NCBI GenBank assembly: GCA_009699865.1
Contig: WLNJ01000007.1
Location: forward strand, 1 to 64,000
Direction: 5' to 3'
Source: Actinomycetota bacterium
GTDB taxonomy: Bacteria; Actinomycetota; Thermoleophilia; Solirubrobacterales; Solirubrobacteraceae
Length of the DNA: 64,000 nt
Translations under genes and position numbers: made by a program
Part shown: positions 8,116 to 16,747 of the stretch, one piece after another
Layout of the letters: every line of letters starts with the position of its first letter
How positions within the stretch are numbered: the first letter of the stretch is position 1
Notes under the pieces: model-generated
Told to the model about the DNA's origin: nothing
Databases searched by the model: none
The model's input: only the letters and a program-made list of their open reading frames with translations

Positions 8116-9345
8116 ATGACCTCCCCAGAACAGAACACACTCAGCCAACCACTTTCACTCCCTTGCGGAGCCGTTATCTCCAACCGATTTGCCAAGGCTC
8201 CGACCAGTGAACACTTGGCCGAACGAAGCGGTGACCCGGGACGCGAGCTCGAGTCTCTTTATCGGCTCTGGGCCAATGGCGGCACCGGCCTGATCATCAC
8301 CGGAAATGTGATGATCGAGCGACACCGCTTCGAGGCACCTCGCAACCCGGTCTTCGATGCACAGACAGATCCTCAGGCTGTCAAGGCGTACGCGATGGCG
8401 GCCAAAGCTGGGGGCAACCTCGCCATCGTCCAGATCAGCCACCCTGGCCGCCAGCAGCAGCGCGGCCACGGAAAGACGGTCGCGCCCTCCGCAGTGAAGC
8501 TCGCAGCGCCAGGCCTCCTGTTCGGTAAGCCAAGAGCACTTACTGGTGACGAGATTGAGGACCTAATCAGGAAGTATGCGACTGCGGCACGGATAGCCGT
8601 CGACGGAGGCTTTGACGGCGTTGAGCTCCACGCGGCGCACGGGTACTTGATCAACCAGTTCCTCTCCCCTGTCGTCAACCAGAGGACTGACGAGTGGGGC
8701 GGCACCTTCGAGAAGCGGTCGCGCTTCCTGCTTGCGGTTCTCTCCGCGGTCAGGGCGGAGATCGGCCCAGAGCGGATCATCGCTGCCAAGCTCAACTCAG
8801 CTGACTTCCAGCGCGGTGGATTCACAAACGAGGACTCAATCGCAACCGCCAAGTTGCTCGAAGCAGCGGGCCTTGACCTGCTTGAGATCTCCGGGGGCAC
8901 GTACGAGGACCCGCAGATGCTGAGCGGCCTTCCCAAGCGTCAGAGCACCATTGCCCGCGAGGCCTACTTCTTGGACTTCGCCGAACGCCTCCGCGGCGAG
9001 ACGAACCTTCCACTGATGGTCAGTGGCGGCTTCCGCTCCTCACCAGCGATGGCAGCCGCGGTTGAATCGGGGGCAACTGACCTCGTTGGCTTGGCTCGGC
9101 CGATGACCCTGATGCCCGACCTGCCCAACCGGGTCCTCGCCGGCGAGTCACTACGCGCAGTTGACTCTGAACCCCGTTCTTCAATCAAGTTTGTCGACGC
9201 ATTCCTCGGCTCCTCCTGGCACAACCAGCAGTACTCCCGCCTGGCAAATGGCAAGCGCCCAGCCGAGCACCGGGGAGCACTTGCAACGCTTGCCATCGGA
9301 ACAGCCAAGTTGCAGCGGGATGCCGCGCTGTACGGCCGCGGTTAG
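8116..9345 (+). CDS. NADH:flavin oxidoreductase (Old Yellow Enzyme family)
   Basis: An FMN-dependent TIM-barrel oxidoreductase of about 409 aa. Typical segments are NRFAKAPTSEHLAE near the N-terminus, QISHPGRQ, the active-site HAAHGYLINQFLSP, NQRTDEWGG and the phosphate-binding VSGGFRSSPAM and LVGLARPM. The protein stops after the barrel, with no second FAD/NADH module as in 2,4-dienoyl-CoA reductase, so it is an OYE-like single-domain enzyme. The start at 8116 has AAAGG 8 bases upstream; the ATG at 8080 is an alternative. Substrate is unknown. Confidence 0.88.
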   Translation: MTSPEQNTLSQPLSLPCGAVISNRFAKAPTSEHLAERSGDPGRELESLYRLWANGGTGLIITGNVMIERHRFEAPRNPVFDAQTDPQAVKAYAMAAKAGGNLAIVQISHPGRQQQRGHGKTVAPSAVKLAAPGLLFGKPRALTGDEIEDLIRKYATAARIAVDGGFDGVELHAAHGYLINQFLSPVVNQRTDEWGGTFEKRSRFLLAVLSAVRAEIGPERIIAAKLNSADFQRGGFTNEDSIATAKLLEAAGLDLLEISGGTYEDPQMLSGLPKRQSTIAREAYFLDFAERLRGETNLPLMVSGGFRSSPAMAAAVESGATDLVGLARPMTLMPDLPNRVLAGESLRAVDSEPRSSIKFVDAFLGSSWHNQQYSRLANGKRPAEHRGALATLAIGTAKLQRDAALYGRG

Positions 9346-9348
9346 GCT
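9343..9348 (+). promoter_or_regulatory. Possible -10 element of a leaderless glyQS transcript
   Basis: TAGGCT ends 6 nt before the glyQS ATG at 9355, and no Shine-Dalgarno sequence is visible. The same arrangement (TAGGGT/TAGGCT 6-8 nt before the start) occurs at other genes in this window. The hexamer overlaps the stop codon of the upstream gene, so chance is possible. Confidence 0.35.
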
Positions 9349-9354
9349 GGTCAT

Positions 9355-10725
9355 ATGGCTCAAGACGCAGTGACAATGGAAAAGATCGTTGCCCTCGCCA
9401 AAAGGCGTGGTTTTGTCTTCCCCGCTTCCGAGATCTACGGCGGCATCGGATCGACCTACGACTACGGCCACTACGGCGTTCTCCTGAAGGGAAATGTTCG
9501 CGAGGCATGGTGGCAATCAATGCTCCGCGAACGCGACGATGTTGTGGCGTTGGACTCGGCCATCATCCAGAACCCCCGGGTTTGGGAGGCCTCCGGCCAC
9601 TTGGCTGGATTCACCGACCCGATGGTGGATTGCCGCACTTGCAAGATGCGCTTCCGCGCTGATCACATTGACCAGCTGCCGTGTGGCAAGAAGCCATCCA
9701 AGACCGCCGGCGAGACCAGCGAGTGTGACCTGACTGAGGCCCGCGACTTCAATCTGATGTTCCAAACCACGATGGGAGCCGTCAAGGAAGAGGGCGCGAC
9801 TGTCTACCTCCGCCCAGAGACCGCTCAGGGGATTTTCGTCAACTTCAAGAACGTCCTCCAGTTTGCGCGCAAGCGCCCGCCATTTGGCATCGCCCAGACC
9901 GGCAAGAGCTTCCGCAACGAGATCACCCCCGGCAACTTCATCTTCAGAACACGCGAGTTTGAACAGATGGAGATGGAGTTCTTTGTTCCGCCCGATGAGG
10001 CAGACAAGTGGTTTGAGCACTGGTGCGACACTCGAATGAAGTGGTACTTGGATCTGGGAATACGGCCATCGCACCTCCGCCTTCGCGCACACGAGTCGAC
10101 AGAGCTGTCCCATTACTCATCGGCCACAAGTGACATTGAGTACCTCTTCCCGATCGGATGGTCGGAGCTTGAGGGCGTGGCCAACCGTGGTGACTTTGAC
10201 CTCACCGCGCACGCTGCTGCATCGGGCGAGAGGATCGAGTGGAGTGACCCCCAGAAGGGCGAGAAGTATGTGCCCCACGTAATCGAGCCAGCGGCAGGCG
10301 CAGACCGCGCAATGCTTGCCTTCCTCTGCGACGCATACGACGAGGAGGAGGTTGAGGGCGAGATCCGCACCGTCCTGCGCCTTCACCCCCGCCTCGCACC
10401 GGTCAAGGTTGCCGTGCTTCCACTGATGCGCAAGGACGGGCATCCGGAGAAGGCCAAGGAGATCCACGCCGAGCTCCGCCAGCGGATGAACAGCGAGTAC
10501 GACGAGGGTGGGTCAATCGGCAAGCGCTACCGCCGACAGGACGAAATCGGGACCCCCTTCGCCGTCACCGTGGACCACCAAACACTTGAGGACAACACCG
10601 TCACAGTTAGGGAGCGGGACTCTCTGAAGCAGGACAGGCTTCCCATCGAGGGCCTCGCGGATGAGCTTGATCGGCGCCTTCGCGCGCCGTGGGTTTCGCC
10701 CAAGCCCGACGTGCTGCCTGCCTGA
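9355..10725 (+). CDS. glyQS: Glycyl-tRNA synthetase (dimeric alpha2 type)
   Basis: A class II synthetase charging tRNA-Gly, here 456 aa in one chain. It shows KRRGFVFPASEIYGG near the N-terminus, YDYGHYGVLLK, motif 2 FRNEITPGNFIFRTREFEQMEMEFF and the late PHVIEPAAGADRAMLAFL (motif 3 region). The C-terminal anticodon-binding domain (APVKVAVLPL) is complete. It is the bacterial/eukaryotic-like alpha2 form rather than glyQ plus glyS. Translation is probably leaderless. Confidence 0.96.
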   Translation: MAQDAVTMEKIVALAKRRGFVFPASEIYGGIGSTYDYGHYGVLLKGNVREAWWQSMLRERDDVVALDSAIIQNPRVWEASGHLAGFTDPMVDCRTCKMRFRADHIDQLPCGKKPSKTAGETSECDLTEARDFNLMFQTTMGAVKEEGATVYLRPETAQGIFVNFKNVLQFARKRPPFGIAQTGKSFRNEITPGNFIFRTREFEQMEMEFFVPPDEADKWFEHWCDTRMKWYLDLGIRPSHLRLRAHESTELSHYSSATSDIEYLFPIGWSELEGVANRGDFDLTAHAAASGERIEWSDPQKGEKYVPHVIEPAAGADRAMLAFLCDAYDEEEVEGEIRTVLRLHPRLAPVKVAVLPLMRKDGHPEKAKEIHAELRQRMNSEYDEGGSIGKRYRRQDEIGTPFAVTVDHQTLEDNTVTVRERDSLKQDRLPIEGLADELDRRLRAPWVSPKPDVLPA

Positions 10726-10742
10726 CAGCCATTATTGGCGCC

Positions 10743-12485
10743 ATGGAAGGCGTCACCCCCACAGCTGAGCCAGCGTCAACCGGCGAGCGGCTCTCAAGAG
10801 CAGCGCTCTGGGCATCCATTGGCGCCTTCACGCTCCTGTCCCTGACGGTCGTAATCGTGATCGTCTGGAACGCGTTGTTCAACGGGGCAATCTGGACTGG
10901 TGCACTCGGCTATGTCTTTGACTCGATGCAGTACCTGGCATGGGTCCGCGAAGGCTCCGACCACTTCCTCTCCGCGAACCTCTTTGACACCGCTCCCCTG
11001 GTCAGGGACTACCTCAACCCTGGACTGATCATCTCCTCCGGTTTGCATCGCCTAGGCCTCTCAATACCTCTCGCGTATGCATTCTGGGTGCCGGTTGGAA
11101 TCGCCGGTCTCGTCGTTGCGGTCGTGAAGTACGCGGGCGAGATGCTGCCCAAGGGTTGGTGGCGAGTCGCAGCCATCGTGCTCGCACTCACCTACAAGCT
11201 CCCAATCAAAGCGATCCTCGAGGGCCATGTTCCCAAGAAGAGCCTTGACGCAACAACCTACGCTGGCTTCGACGCATGGCCGGTCTACTGGTCTTGGGGC
11301 TTCTCGCTAACAGCCGTGGCAGTTGCCTTGCTCTGCTTCGGTCTGATGCGATACGACGCTGTCAGGAGCCGCGGCATCCGCTTCTCCGGGTCTTTGTCAG
11401 CGATAGCGCTGTTCTGCTCTTGGCTTCAGCCGTGGCAGGGAGCAACCCTTCTCGGCGTGATCATTGGCGGCGAGATCATCGGCAGCCTTGTCCTCAAGGG
11501 AGAGGATTCAGCCGGGCTCCGTGGGCGGATGACCCTGATCGGGACCACGGTCCTCTTTGGGACGGCGCCACTCGTGTACTACTCGCTCTTGGGCAAGTTT
11601 GATGAGGCTTGGCGGATTAACGGTATTCAGGCGAATAACTATGTCGCGGGTGCCAGCTGGTGGACAGCATTTGCGATTCTGGGACCTCTCGTTGTTGGTG
11701 CCGCGTTCGCCCTGAGGTTCCGCCCCGAACGGTTCCGCGATGTTGCCATTCGCCTCTGGCCGGTTGTCGCGATCGTCCAGTTGATTGTCATTGACGCAAC
11801 TCAGATCGGAAACACCGCGACCCACGCTCTCAAGGGAATCACCATCCCTCTTGCAGTGCTCACAGTGATCGGAGTTGGCCCATGGTTCGCTCAGGTGGCA
11901 GGGTCGAAGCGACTTGGGAAGGTCGGTCCCGCCTTGAGCGCTGCGGTTGCCGTTGCGTTGATTGGCCTCCTCACGGTGCCTGGCGCAATCAACCAAGTCC
12001 GCCTGCAGCTTGACGACATGGCGCTTGAAGGTCGCGGGGGCTACTCAATCTCCAAGGACGATCTTCGGGCGCTTAATTACATCGCAAGTTCGCCCCATAA
12101 GGGCTCTGTCTACGCCAACTCTCTCTACGGATCCATGGTCCCTTGGCGAACCGACCGGGCCACATGGGTTGGGCATGAAACTTGGACCCCAAGGTTCCAA
12201 GGTCGGTCCTACTTCAACGAGGTCGCTCTCGAGGGAGGCCTGAGGACCCCCACCGTCGGCAGAGGACTCACCATTGCTGAGGTGGTGCGCTGGACGGGAG
12301 CCGCATTCGTACTCCAAGACTGTTACCACTCCAACAACTACCTAGCCAAGGCTCTTGCTCCGATCACGAAGACCCGCAAGAACTTCTACTGCGCAACCGT
12401 CTACGAGATCACTCCAGCTCCGAAAGCCCCTGCCCCACCCGGAATCGATCGGTTCCACCTCAACTGGACCAAGCGCGACGGCTGA
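10743..12485 (+). CDS. Large polytopic membrane protein, GT-C-like
   Basis: A protein of about 580 aa with roughly ten or more hydrophobic segments, the first at residues 20-45. A soluble C-terminal domain of about 150 residues follows (containing NYIASSPHKGSVYANSLYGSMVPWRTDRATWVG). This plan, a polytopic N-terminus followed by an extracytoplasmic C-terminal domain, resembles GT-C glycosyltransferases and YfhO-like proteins. No catalytic motif is firmly recognised. The ATG at 10743 is chosen because it lies after the glyQS stop; the longer reading would overlap it. It could be a cell-envelope glycan enzyme (inference). Confidence 0.75.
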   Translation: MEGVTPTAEPASTGERLSRAALWASIGAFTLLSLTVVIVIVWNALFNGAIWTGALGYVFDSMQYLAWVREGSDHFLSANLFDTAPLVRDYLNPGLIISSGLHRLGLSIPLAYAFWVPVGIAGLVVAVVKYAGEMLPKGWWRVAAIVLALTYKLPIKAILEGHVPKKSLDATTYAGFDAWPVYWSWGFSLTAVAVALLCFGLMRYDAVRSRGIRFSGSLSAIALFCSWLQPWQGATLLGVIIGGEIIGSLVLKGEDSAGLRGRMTLIGTTVLFGTAPLVYYSLLGKFDEAWRINGIQANNYVAGASWWTAFAILGPLVVGAAFALRFRPERFRDVAIRLWPVVAIVQLIVIDATQIGNTATHALKGITIPLAVLTVIGVGPWFAQVAGSKRLGKVGPALSAAVAVALIGLLTVPGAINQVRLQLDDMALEGRGGYSISKDDLRALNYIASSPHKGSVYANSLYGSMVPWRTDRATWVGHETWTPRFQGRSYFNEVALEGGLRTPTVGRGLTIAEVVRWTGAAFVLQDCYHSNNYLAKALAPITKTRKNFYCATVYEITPAPKAPAPPGIDRFHLNWTKRDG

Positions 12486-12503
12486 GCCGCCGCCAGACCC
12501 CAC

Positions 12504-12746
12504 TCAGGAAGTCTGCTTCTCGCTTACTGGGGGTGTTGCCTTGCCGTTCGCAGATGCGCCGTCAGCAGACTGAGCTGCCTCGGTTGGCTCGTAGTTGAAT
12601 GCCTCTTCAGAGCCGAACAGTGCGTCAAGAACACGGTCCCGAAGGCCCTCGCTGAGGGTTACTGCGAGCACCGCGAGAATCACACCGAACATGATCCACT
12701 TGAGGATCCCGCCTGAATCTTGGTCTCTGTTGTTATCTGCACTCAC
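12504..12746 (-). CDS. Small single-pass membrane protein
   Basis: An 80-residue protein starting with GTG, with GGGGA upstream as ribosome-binding site. A polar N-terminus is followed by one hydrophobic helix (ILKWIMFGVILAVLAVTL) and an acidic Ser/Thr/Ala-rich tail. It converges on the large membrane protein gene with an 18-bp gap. It has no recognisable family. Confidence 0.55.
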   Translation of the reverse strand: MSADNNRDQDSGGILKWIMFGVILAVLAVTLSEGLRDRVLDALFGSEEAFNYEPTEAAQSADGASANGKATPPVSEKQTS

Positions 12747-12832
12747 GGTTTCCCCCTGCTGTTTGGCTTGACGACGGCGGGGACCAATCGGTCGCCCGTC
12801 TTTCGAGCATACCCTTCCTTCGCTACTTCGAA

Positions 12833-13597
12833 CTACAGATCCCAGCTGGAGCCCTGTGCGGACATCTCGACCGGCCCGGCAAACACCGCAGCTGCCGCCT
12901 GCCTAGACCCCTCAAGGTCAAGAACATCGCTGGCATGGGTCAGGACAAGCCGTCCAACCCCAGCATCGTGTGCGATCTGTCCAGCCTGTACTGGAGTCAG
13001 GTGCCCGCTTTCAGCCTGGGGATCGGCTGGCAGTCCCGCTGGGAGGGTCGCCTCGACCATTAAGACATCAGCCCCGCGGGCGAGGGCGACCAATGCGTCA
13101 GAGACACCGCAGTCAGCCCCGTAGACAAACTTGGCTTGCGCCGATGTTGAGATCGCCATTGCGTAGGCGCGCGTGAAGTGCGGTACCTCGGCCATCTCAA
13201 TTGCGATGTCACCAACTGTCACTCCCTCATCGGGGACATATTCGATGGTGTCAAACGCGTCCTCGATCAGGGTCTCCTTGTCGAACGAGCCGGCAATCGT
13301 GCGCAGGACTTCCATGCCGCCAGGCGGCATGTACAAGATTGGCTTGCCAGCGGTCCGGGGTGGCCCATATATGAGCGCGTAAGCGAACGGGAAGAGGTCG
13401 AGAATGTGATCGCCGTGCGGATGGCTGATGACCACAGCGTTGATCTCCCGGTGGTCCAGCTGCCCTCGCAGCTTGCCAAACACGCCATTTCCGCAATCGA
13501 CAAGGACCTTGGTTTCACCCGACTCGACTAGATAGCCACTACACGCGCCGTTGGCGTCTTGCCAGGCTGGAGAGCGGCCGATGACTGTTATGCGCAA
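12833..13597 (-). CDS. Metallo-beta-lactamase-fold hydrolase, RNase Z-like
   Basis: A 254-residue protein with the MBL zinc motif SHPHGDHILDLFPFAY, an early LVDCGNGVFGKL and later HFTRAYAM, YGADCGVSD and LTHASD segments that supply the remaining metal ligands. The order resembles the RNase Z/phosphodiesterase subgroup. It lacks the long exosite of true tRNase Z, so the substrate (tRNA, cyclic nucleotide or other) is open. It is divergent from the antiporter gene with a 62-bp spacer. Confidence 0.82.
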   Translation of the reverse strand: MRITVIGRSPAWQDANGACSGYLVESGETKVLVDCGNGVFGKLRGQLDHREINAVVISHPHGDHILDLFPFAYALIYGPPRTAGKPILYMPPGGMEVLRTIAGSFDKETLIEDAFDTIEYVPDEGVTVGDIAIEMAEVPHFTRAYAMAISTSAQAKFVYGADCGVSDALVALARGADVLMVEATLPAGLPADPQAESGHLTPVQAGQIAHDAGVGRLVLTHASDVLDLEGSRQAAAAVFAGPVEMSAQGSSWDL

Positions 13598-13659
13598 AGT
13601 GATGGTCTCGTCGGTTTAAATGTCTTGCTGAGTGCGCCTGCTGGGAGACTTTACCCCGG

Positions 13660-14910
13660 ATGAGCCACGCCGTAACAATTGCCACAGCACCTGCCAGCAA
13701 CCTGAACCATGTCTTGCTGGTGCTGGGCGTCCTGCTGATGGCCGGTGCTCTACTGGCCGGCTTGGCCCGCAGGGGGTTCCTCAGCATGGTTGCTCTCTAC
13801 GTGATCACGGGCTTGGTCGTTGGAGAAAGTGGCTTTGGCTGGCTGCACTTCAGCGCATCCTCTCCATTCGTCAGCGACCTAACCGTCATTGCCCTTGTGG
13901 TGATCCTCTTCCGCGATGGGATTGAAGTCGAGGGGGAGATCCTGAAGTCCAGCTGGGTGCTCCCCGCCCGCAAGCTGGTTCTCGCGATGCCAATCACCGC
14001 TGCTGTGATCGCCGCGGTCGCGCACACGGTCGTTGGCCTGACCTGGACCGAAGGCTTCCTGCTCGGCGCCCTGCTCGCGCCCACCGACCCCGTCCTTTCA
14101 TCCTCGGTTGTTACTAACCCGCGCGTTCCGGCCATCATCCGGAACTCGCTCAACCTCGAGTCCGGTCTAAATGACGGGCTCGCCCTCCCAGCAGTCCTCG
14201 CGCTGGTTGCCGTCCTTGATCATCAGAAGAACTTCACAGTTGCCACGTTTCTCCTCCAGGATGTTGGTGGCGGAGTTGTCGTCGGACTGTCACTGGCTTG
14301 GATCGCGGCCAAGCTGATGCCATCGGGAATGAAGGACATCAAGCGCCATCTGATCTCGCTCTATGCGCTCGGTTCTGCTCTCTTCATCTACGCATTCACT
14401 GTTCTGGTTGTCAACGGCAACGGTTTGATCGCCGTGTTTGTCGGGGCGATCACCCTTGGCCTGCTCCGCAAGGACATCGCGGACGCCTTCGTTGAGCGCG
14501 CCGACGACATCGTCGAGCTGATCAAGCTCACGGTGTTTGTCGTCTTCGGCGCAACTGTCTCACTCAGCTCAATGTTCAGCTGGGGCTGGCCCGGACTGGC
14601 AATCGTTCTGACCACATTCCTAGTCGCACGCCCAATCGGCGTTGGCATCTCCCTTGCCGGCTCAGGTCTTGACCGGCAGACGAAGGCATTCATGGCCTGG
14701 TTTGGCCCCAAGGGTGTGGCCACTATGAGCTTCTCCCTACTCGTGCTGGGACGACTCTCGGGCAGTCAGGAGATCTTTGACATGGCGGCCCTGTGCGTCT
14801 TGGTCTCAATCATCGCTCACGGATTGACCGATGTTCCTGGTGCAAACTGGATCGCCGGCCATGCGGCCCGCAACGATGAAGCTGCAAGGGCGGGTCAGGC
14901 TACGGCGTGA
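13660..14910 (+). CDS. Cation:proton antiporter (CPA1/NhaP-like)
   Basis: A 416-residue membrane protein with about twelve hydrophobic segments. The transport core shows LFRDGIEVEGE in helix 3-4, LGALLAPTDPVLSSSVVTNP and LNLESGLNDGLALPAVLAL, matching the ALLAPTDPV and ESxxNDG motifs of CPA1 Na+/H+ antiporters. The AWFGPKGVATM segment near the C-terminus is also typical. There is no cytoplasmic regulatory tail. Ion specificity is unknown. The last 16 bp overlap a small gene on the opposite strand. Confidence 0.92.
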   Translation: MSHAVTIATAPASNLNHVLLVLGVLLMAGALLAGLARRGFLSMVALYVITGLVVGESGFGWLHFSASSPFVSDLTVIALVVILFRDGIEVEGEILKSSWVLPARKLVLAMPITAAVIAAVAHTVVGLTWTEGFLLGALLAPTDPVLSSSVVTNPRVPAIIRNSLNLESGLNDGLALPAVLALVAVLDHQKNFTVATFLLQDVGGGVVVGLSLAWIAAKLMPSGMKDIKRHLISLYALGSALFIYAFTVLVVNGNGLIAVFVGAITLGLLRKDIADAFVERADDIVELIKLTVFVVFGATVSLSSMFSWGWPGLAIVLTTFLVARPIGVGISLAGSGLDRQTKAFMAWFGPKGVATMSFSLLVLGRLSGSQEIFDMAALCVLVSIIAHGLTDVPGANWIAGHAARNDEAARAGQATA

Positions 14911-15128
14911 ATCTCGGCCTGCTCCTGAGGTGTGGGGAACGCCCACACCGTCTGGACGCGGCGAGCCTCACGGAAGTGAAAGCGCATCTGGCTTGGAGCC
15001 TTGAGACCATCGACAGAGAGCGGCCTGAAGGTGGCACATGGAGTCGGGTCCGGGAGAGCACAAAGTCCATTGGCGCCGAAGTGGCAGCCGGCACATGTGG
15101 GCTTCGGTGCGGACCTCCTCTTTGCCAT
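14895..15128 (-). CDS. Small cysteine-rich protein, possible zinc or metal binder
   Basis: A protein of 77 residues with four cysteines and a histidine clustered at the N-terminus (CAGCHFGANGLCALPDPTPC), which could bind a metal ion. The rest is basic and aromatic. A strong GAGGAG ribosome-binding site lies about 8 bases before the ATG, which is the main reason to accept it. It converges with the antiporter gene with a 16-bp overlap. The family is not recognised. Confidence 0.68.
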   Translation of the reverse strand: MAKRRSAPKPTCAGCHFGANGLCALPDPTPCATFRPLSVDGLKAPSQMRFHFREARRVQTVWAFPTPQEQAEIHAVA

Positions 15129-15266
15129 CAGTAAGACTCCTCAGGGTCACTGCGGACGACCACCGTCCGACCTGCGTCATACCACCGCAACTCGCCCCCC
15201 TGCGCAAGCGTCGTTCCCGCTCCTCGCGAACTTTTTTTCCGCGGGCGGCGTAGCCTCGTTTGAACA
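15129..15266. other. Intergenic region with T7 tract
   Basis: A 138-bp spacer between divergent genes. It contains a T7 run at 15232-15238 flanked by CCCGC and GCGGG, which could form a loose hairpin, and a TAGCCT 10 nt before the next ATG that could act as a -10 element. No clear -35 or operator is seen. Confidence 0.3.
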
Positions 15267-16190
15267 ATGCGCATTCTGATCACCGGCTTGACCGGCTTCA
15301 TCGGCGGGCAGTTGGCCCCCAAGCTCCTTGACCGGGGCCACGAGCTGGTTGCTCTGGTGCGGGACCCTTCTCGCGTACCGGCCCATCTAACTGGGCAGAT
15401 CGAGCTAGTCACAGGCGATGCGCTTGACCCAGACCTTGGGGTCCTGAACCGAGCAATGCAGGGCTGCGATGCCTTTGTCTGGCTGTTGCACTCGATGGAG
15501 CCCGACGCAGCTGGCATTGACTTCCGTGCCCTAGAGCTGCTCTCAATTGACAACGCGATCAGCGCGGCACAGGCAGCGGGTGTGGCTCGAGGGGTCTACC
15601 TCGGCGGCATGGCTCCCGCAGAGCCTCCGTCTCCCCATCTCGGCAGCAGGCTGGCAGTCGAGACCCGCTTACTGGACGCGCTCCCTGAGTCAACCGCGCT
15701 GCGCGCCTCGATCGTGATCGGGGCTCACTCGCGCTCCTTCCGTTTCCTGGTCCGGCTGGTGGAACGCATGCCGGCTCTCCCCCTGCCTGCCTGGCGTGAC
15801 AACAGGACACAGCCCGCTGACCAGCGAGACATCATCGAGGCCCTGGTCAGGTCTGTCGAAGGTAACGCGAGAGGCCAATCACTTGACATCGCATGTCCTG
15901 AAGTTGTTACTTACCGCGCTCTGATCGAATTGATCGCCGACCGCATGCTGATCCCACGCCCAACGGTGGGACTGCCATTTTCCTTGACAGCGATCGCCGG
16001 CCCTGTCGCCGCAGCCGTCGCAGGCGAGCACCGGGAGCTGATCGGACCGCTAATGGGCAGCCTGGGCGTGGACTTGCTGCCGAGAGCCGACGGGCTAGCC
16101 GCCCTCGGCATTCGGGCTCACTCCTTGGAGTCATCAGTTGACCGGGCCCTTGGGGACTGGGAAGCCGAAGAGGAGCTGGCAGGCAGATGA
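15267..16190 (+). CDS. NAD(P)-binding SDR-like protein (NmrA/YbjT type)
   Basis: An atypical short-chain-dehydrogenase-fold protein of 307 aa. It opens with the Rossmann glycine motif LITGLTGFIGGQL and has a basic VALVRDPSR segment that would favour NADP. A conserved YLGGMAP segment takes the place of the usual Tyr-x3-Lys catalytic pair, so it may bind rather than turn over a substrate. Its stop overlaps the following SRPBCC gene (ATGA), so the two are probably co-translated. In other bacteria such pairs act in quinone or lipid metabolism, but that is inference. Confidence 0.85.
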   Translation: MRILITGLTGFIGGQLAPKLLDRGHELVALVRDPSRVPAHLTGQIELVTGDALDPDLGVLNRAMQGCDAFVWLLHSMEPDAAGIDFRALELLSIDNAISAAQAAGVARGVYLGGMAPAEPPSPHLGSRLAVETRLLDALPESTALRASIVIGAHSRSFRFLVRLVERMPALPLPAWRDNRTQPADQRDIIEALVRSVEGNARGQSLDIACPEVVTYRALIELIADRMLIPRPTVGLPFSLTAIAGPVAAAVAGEHRELIGPLMGSLGVDLLPRADGLAALGIRAHSLESSVDRALGDWEAEEELAGR

Positions 16191-16636
16191 GTCGCGTTGA
16201 GACCTCAATCCAGATAGCTGCCACGCCCGAGGAGGTCTGGGCCGTTGCCCTTGACCCTCATAAGCTTGGTGACTGGGTAACGATTCACCGGAACCTGCAC
16301 TCAGCCCCCGACGGAAAACTGAAGGTTGGGGATCAGATAGTCCAAACCCTGATCTTGCGAGGCGCCCCCTTCAAGGTGAAATGGACGGTTGAGGAACTGG
16401 ATGAGCCCAACTCAGCTGTTTGGGTTGGTAAGGGTCCAGCGAGATCTGTAGCTCGGACCGAGTACCGCCTTGAGCCGTCGGCCAAGGGAACCAAGTTCTC
16501 CTATGCCAACGAGTTCAACCCACCGGCAGGTCCGATCGGCCGCATTGCCGCCAAAGCCCTTGTCGGCGACATTCCAAAGCGTGAGGCTGAAGAGTCACTT
16601 AAGCGCCTCGCCAAGAACCTCGGCCGGACAACCTGA
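16187..16636 (+). CDS. SRPBCC-family (START-like) ligand-binding protein
   Basis: A 149-residue protein with the typical opening of the polyketide-cyclase/CoxG branch of the SRPBCC fold, ETSIQIAATPEEVWAVALDPHKLGDWV, ending in a long basic C-terminal helix. Members bind hydrophobic ligands or act as enzyme accessory proteins. It is coupled by a 4-bp overlap to the upstream NAD(P)-binding protein, suggesting a joint role. Substrate unknown. Confidence 0.86.
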   Translation: MSRVETSIQIAATPEEVWAVALDPHKLGDWVTIHRNLHSAPDGKLKVGDQIVQTLILRGAPFKVKWTVEELDEPNSAVWVGKGPARSVARTEYRLEPSAKGTKFSYANEFNPPAGPIGRIAAKALVGDIPKREAEESLKRLAKNLGRTT

Positions 16637-16661
16637 CGCTCTAGCGCTGACATGCCACCTT

Positions 16662-16691
16662 TTGTCCCTCTTACCTAATTCATGTTAGGTT
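16662..16691 (+). promoter_or_regulatory. Candidate promoter with embedded palindrome
   Basis: TTGTCC (16662-16667) is followed after an 18-bp spacer by TAGGTT (16686-16691). The palindrome ACCTAA (16673-16678), six bases, TTAGGT (16685-16690) sits in the spacer and -10 region, where a repressor dimer could bind. This 110-bp region is much more AT-rich than its surroundings. Confidence 0.42.
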
Positions 16692-16709
16692 TTGTAAGAG
16701 GAGATTTAC

Positions 16710-16730
16710 GTGTGTCTAATAACATACTGA
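16710..16730 (+). CDS. Possible 6-codon leader peptide
   Basis: AGAGGAG lies 5 bases before a GTG that opens a tiny frame (GTG TGT CTA ATA ACA TAC TGA). Its stop is 17 bases before the ATG of the coiled-coil/AT-hook gene. The strong ribosome-binding site in front of a minimal frame is the only evidence. It could instead be a decoy or part of an untranslated leader. Confidence 0.25.
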   Translation: MCLITY

Positions 16731-16747
16731 AAGGATAAGTAATTTAG

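Noticed and set aside
8373-8936. Antisense open frame across the OYE-family gene
   Set aside because: It lies wholly inside a well-supported enzyme gene and has no domain or start signal.
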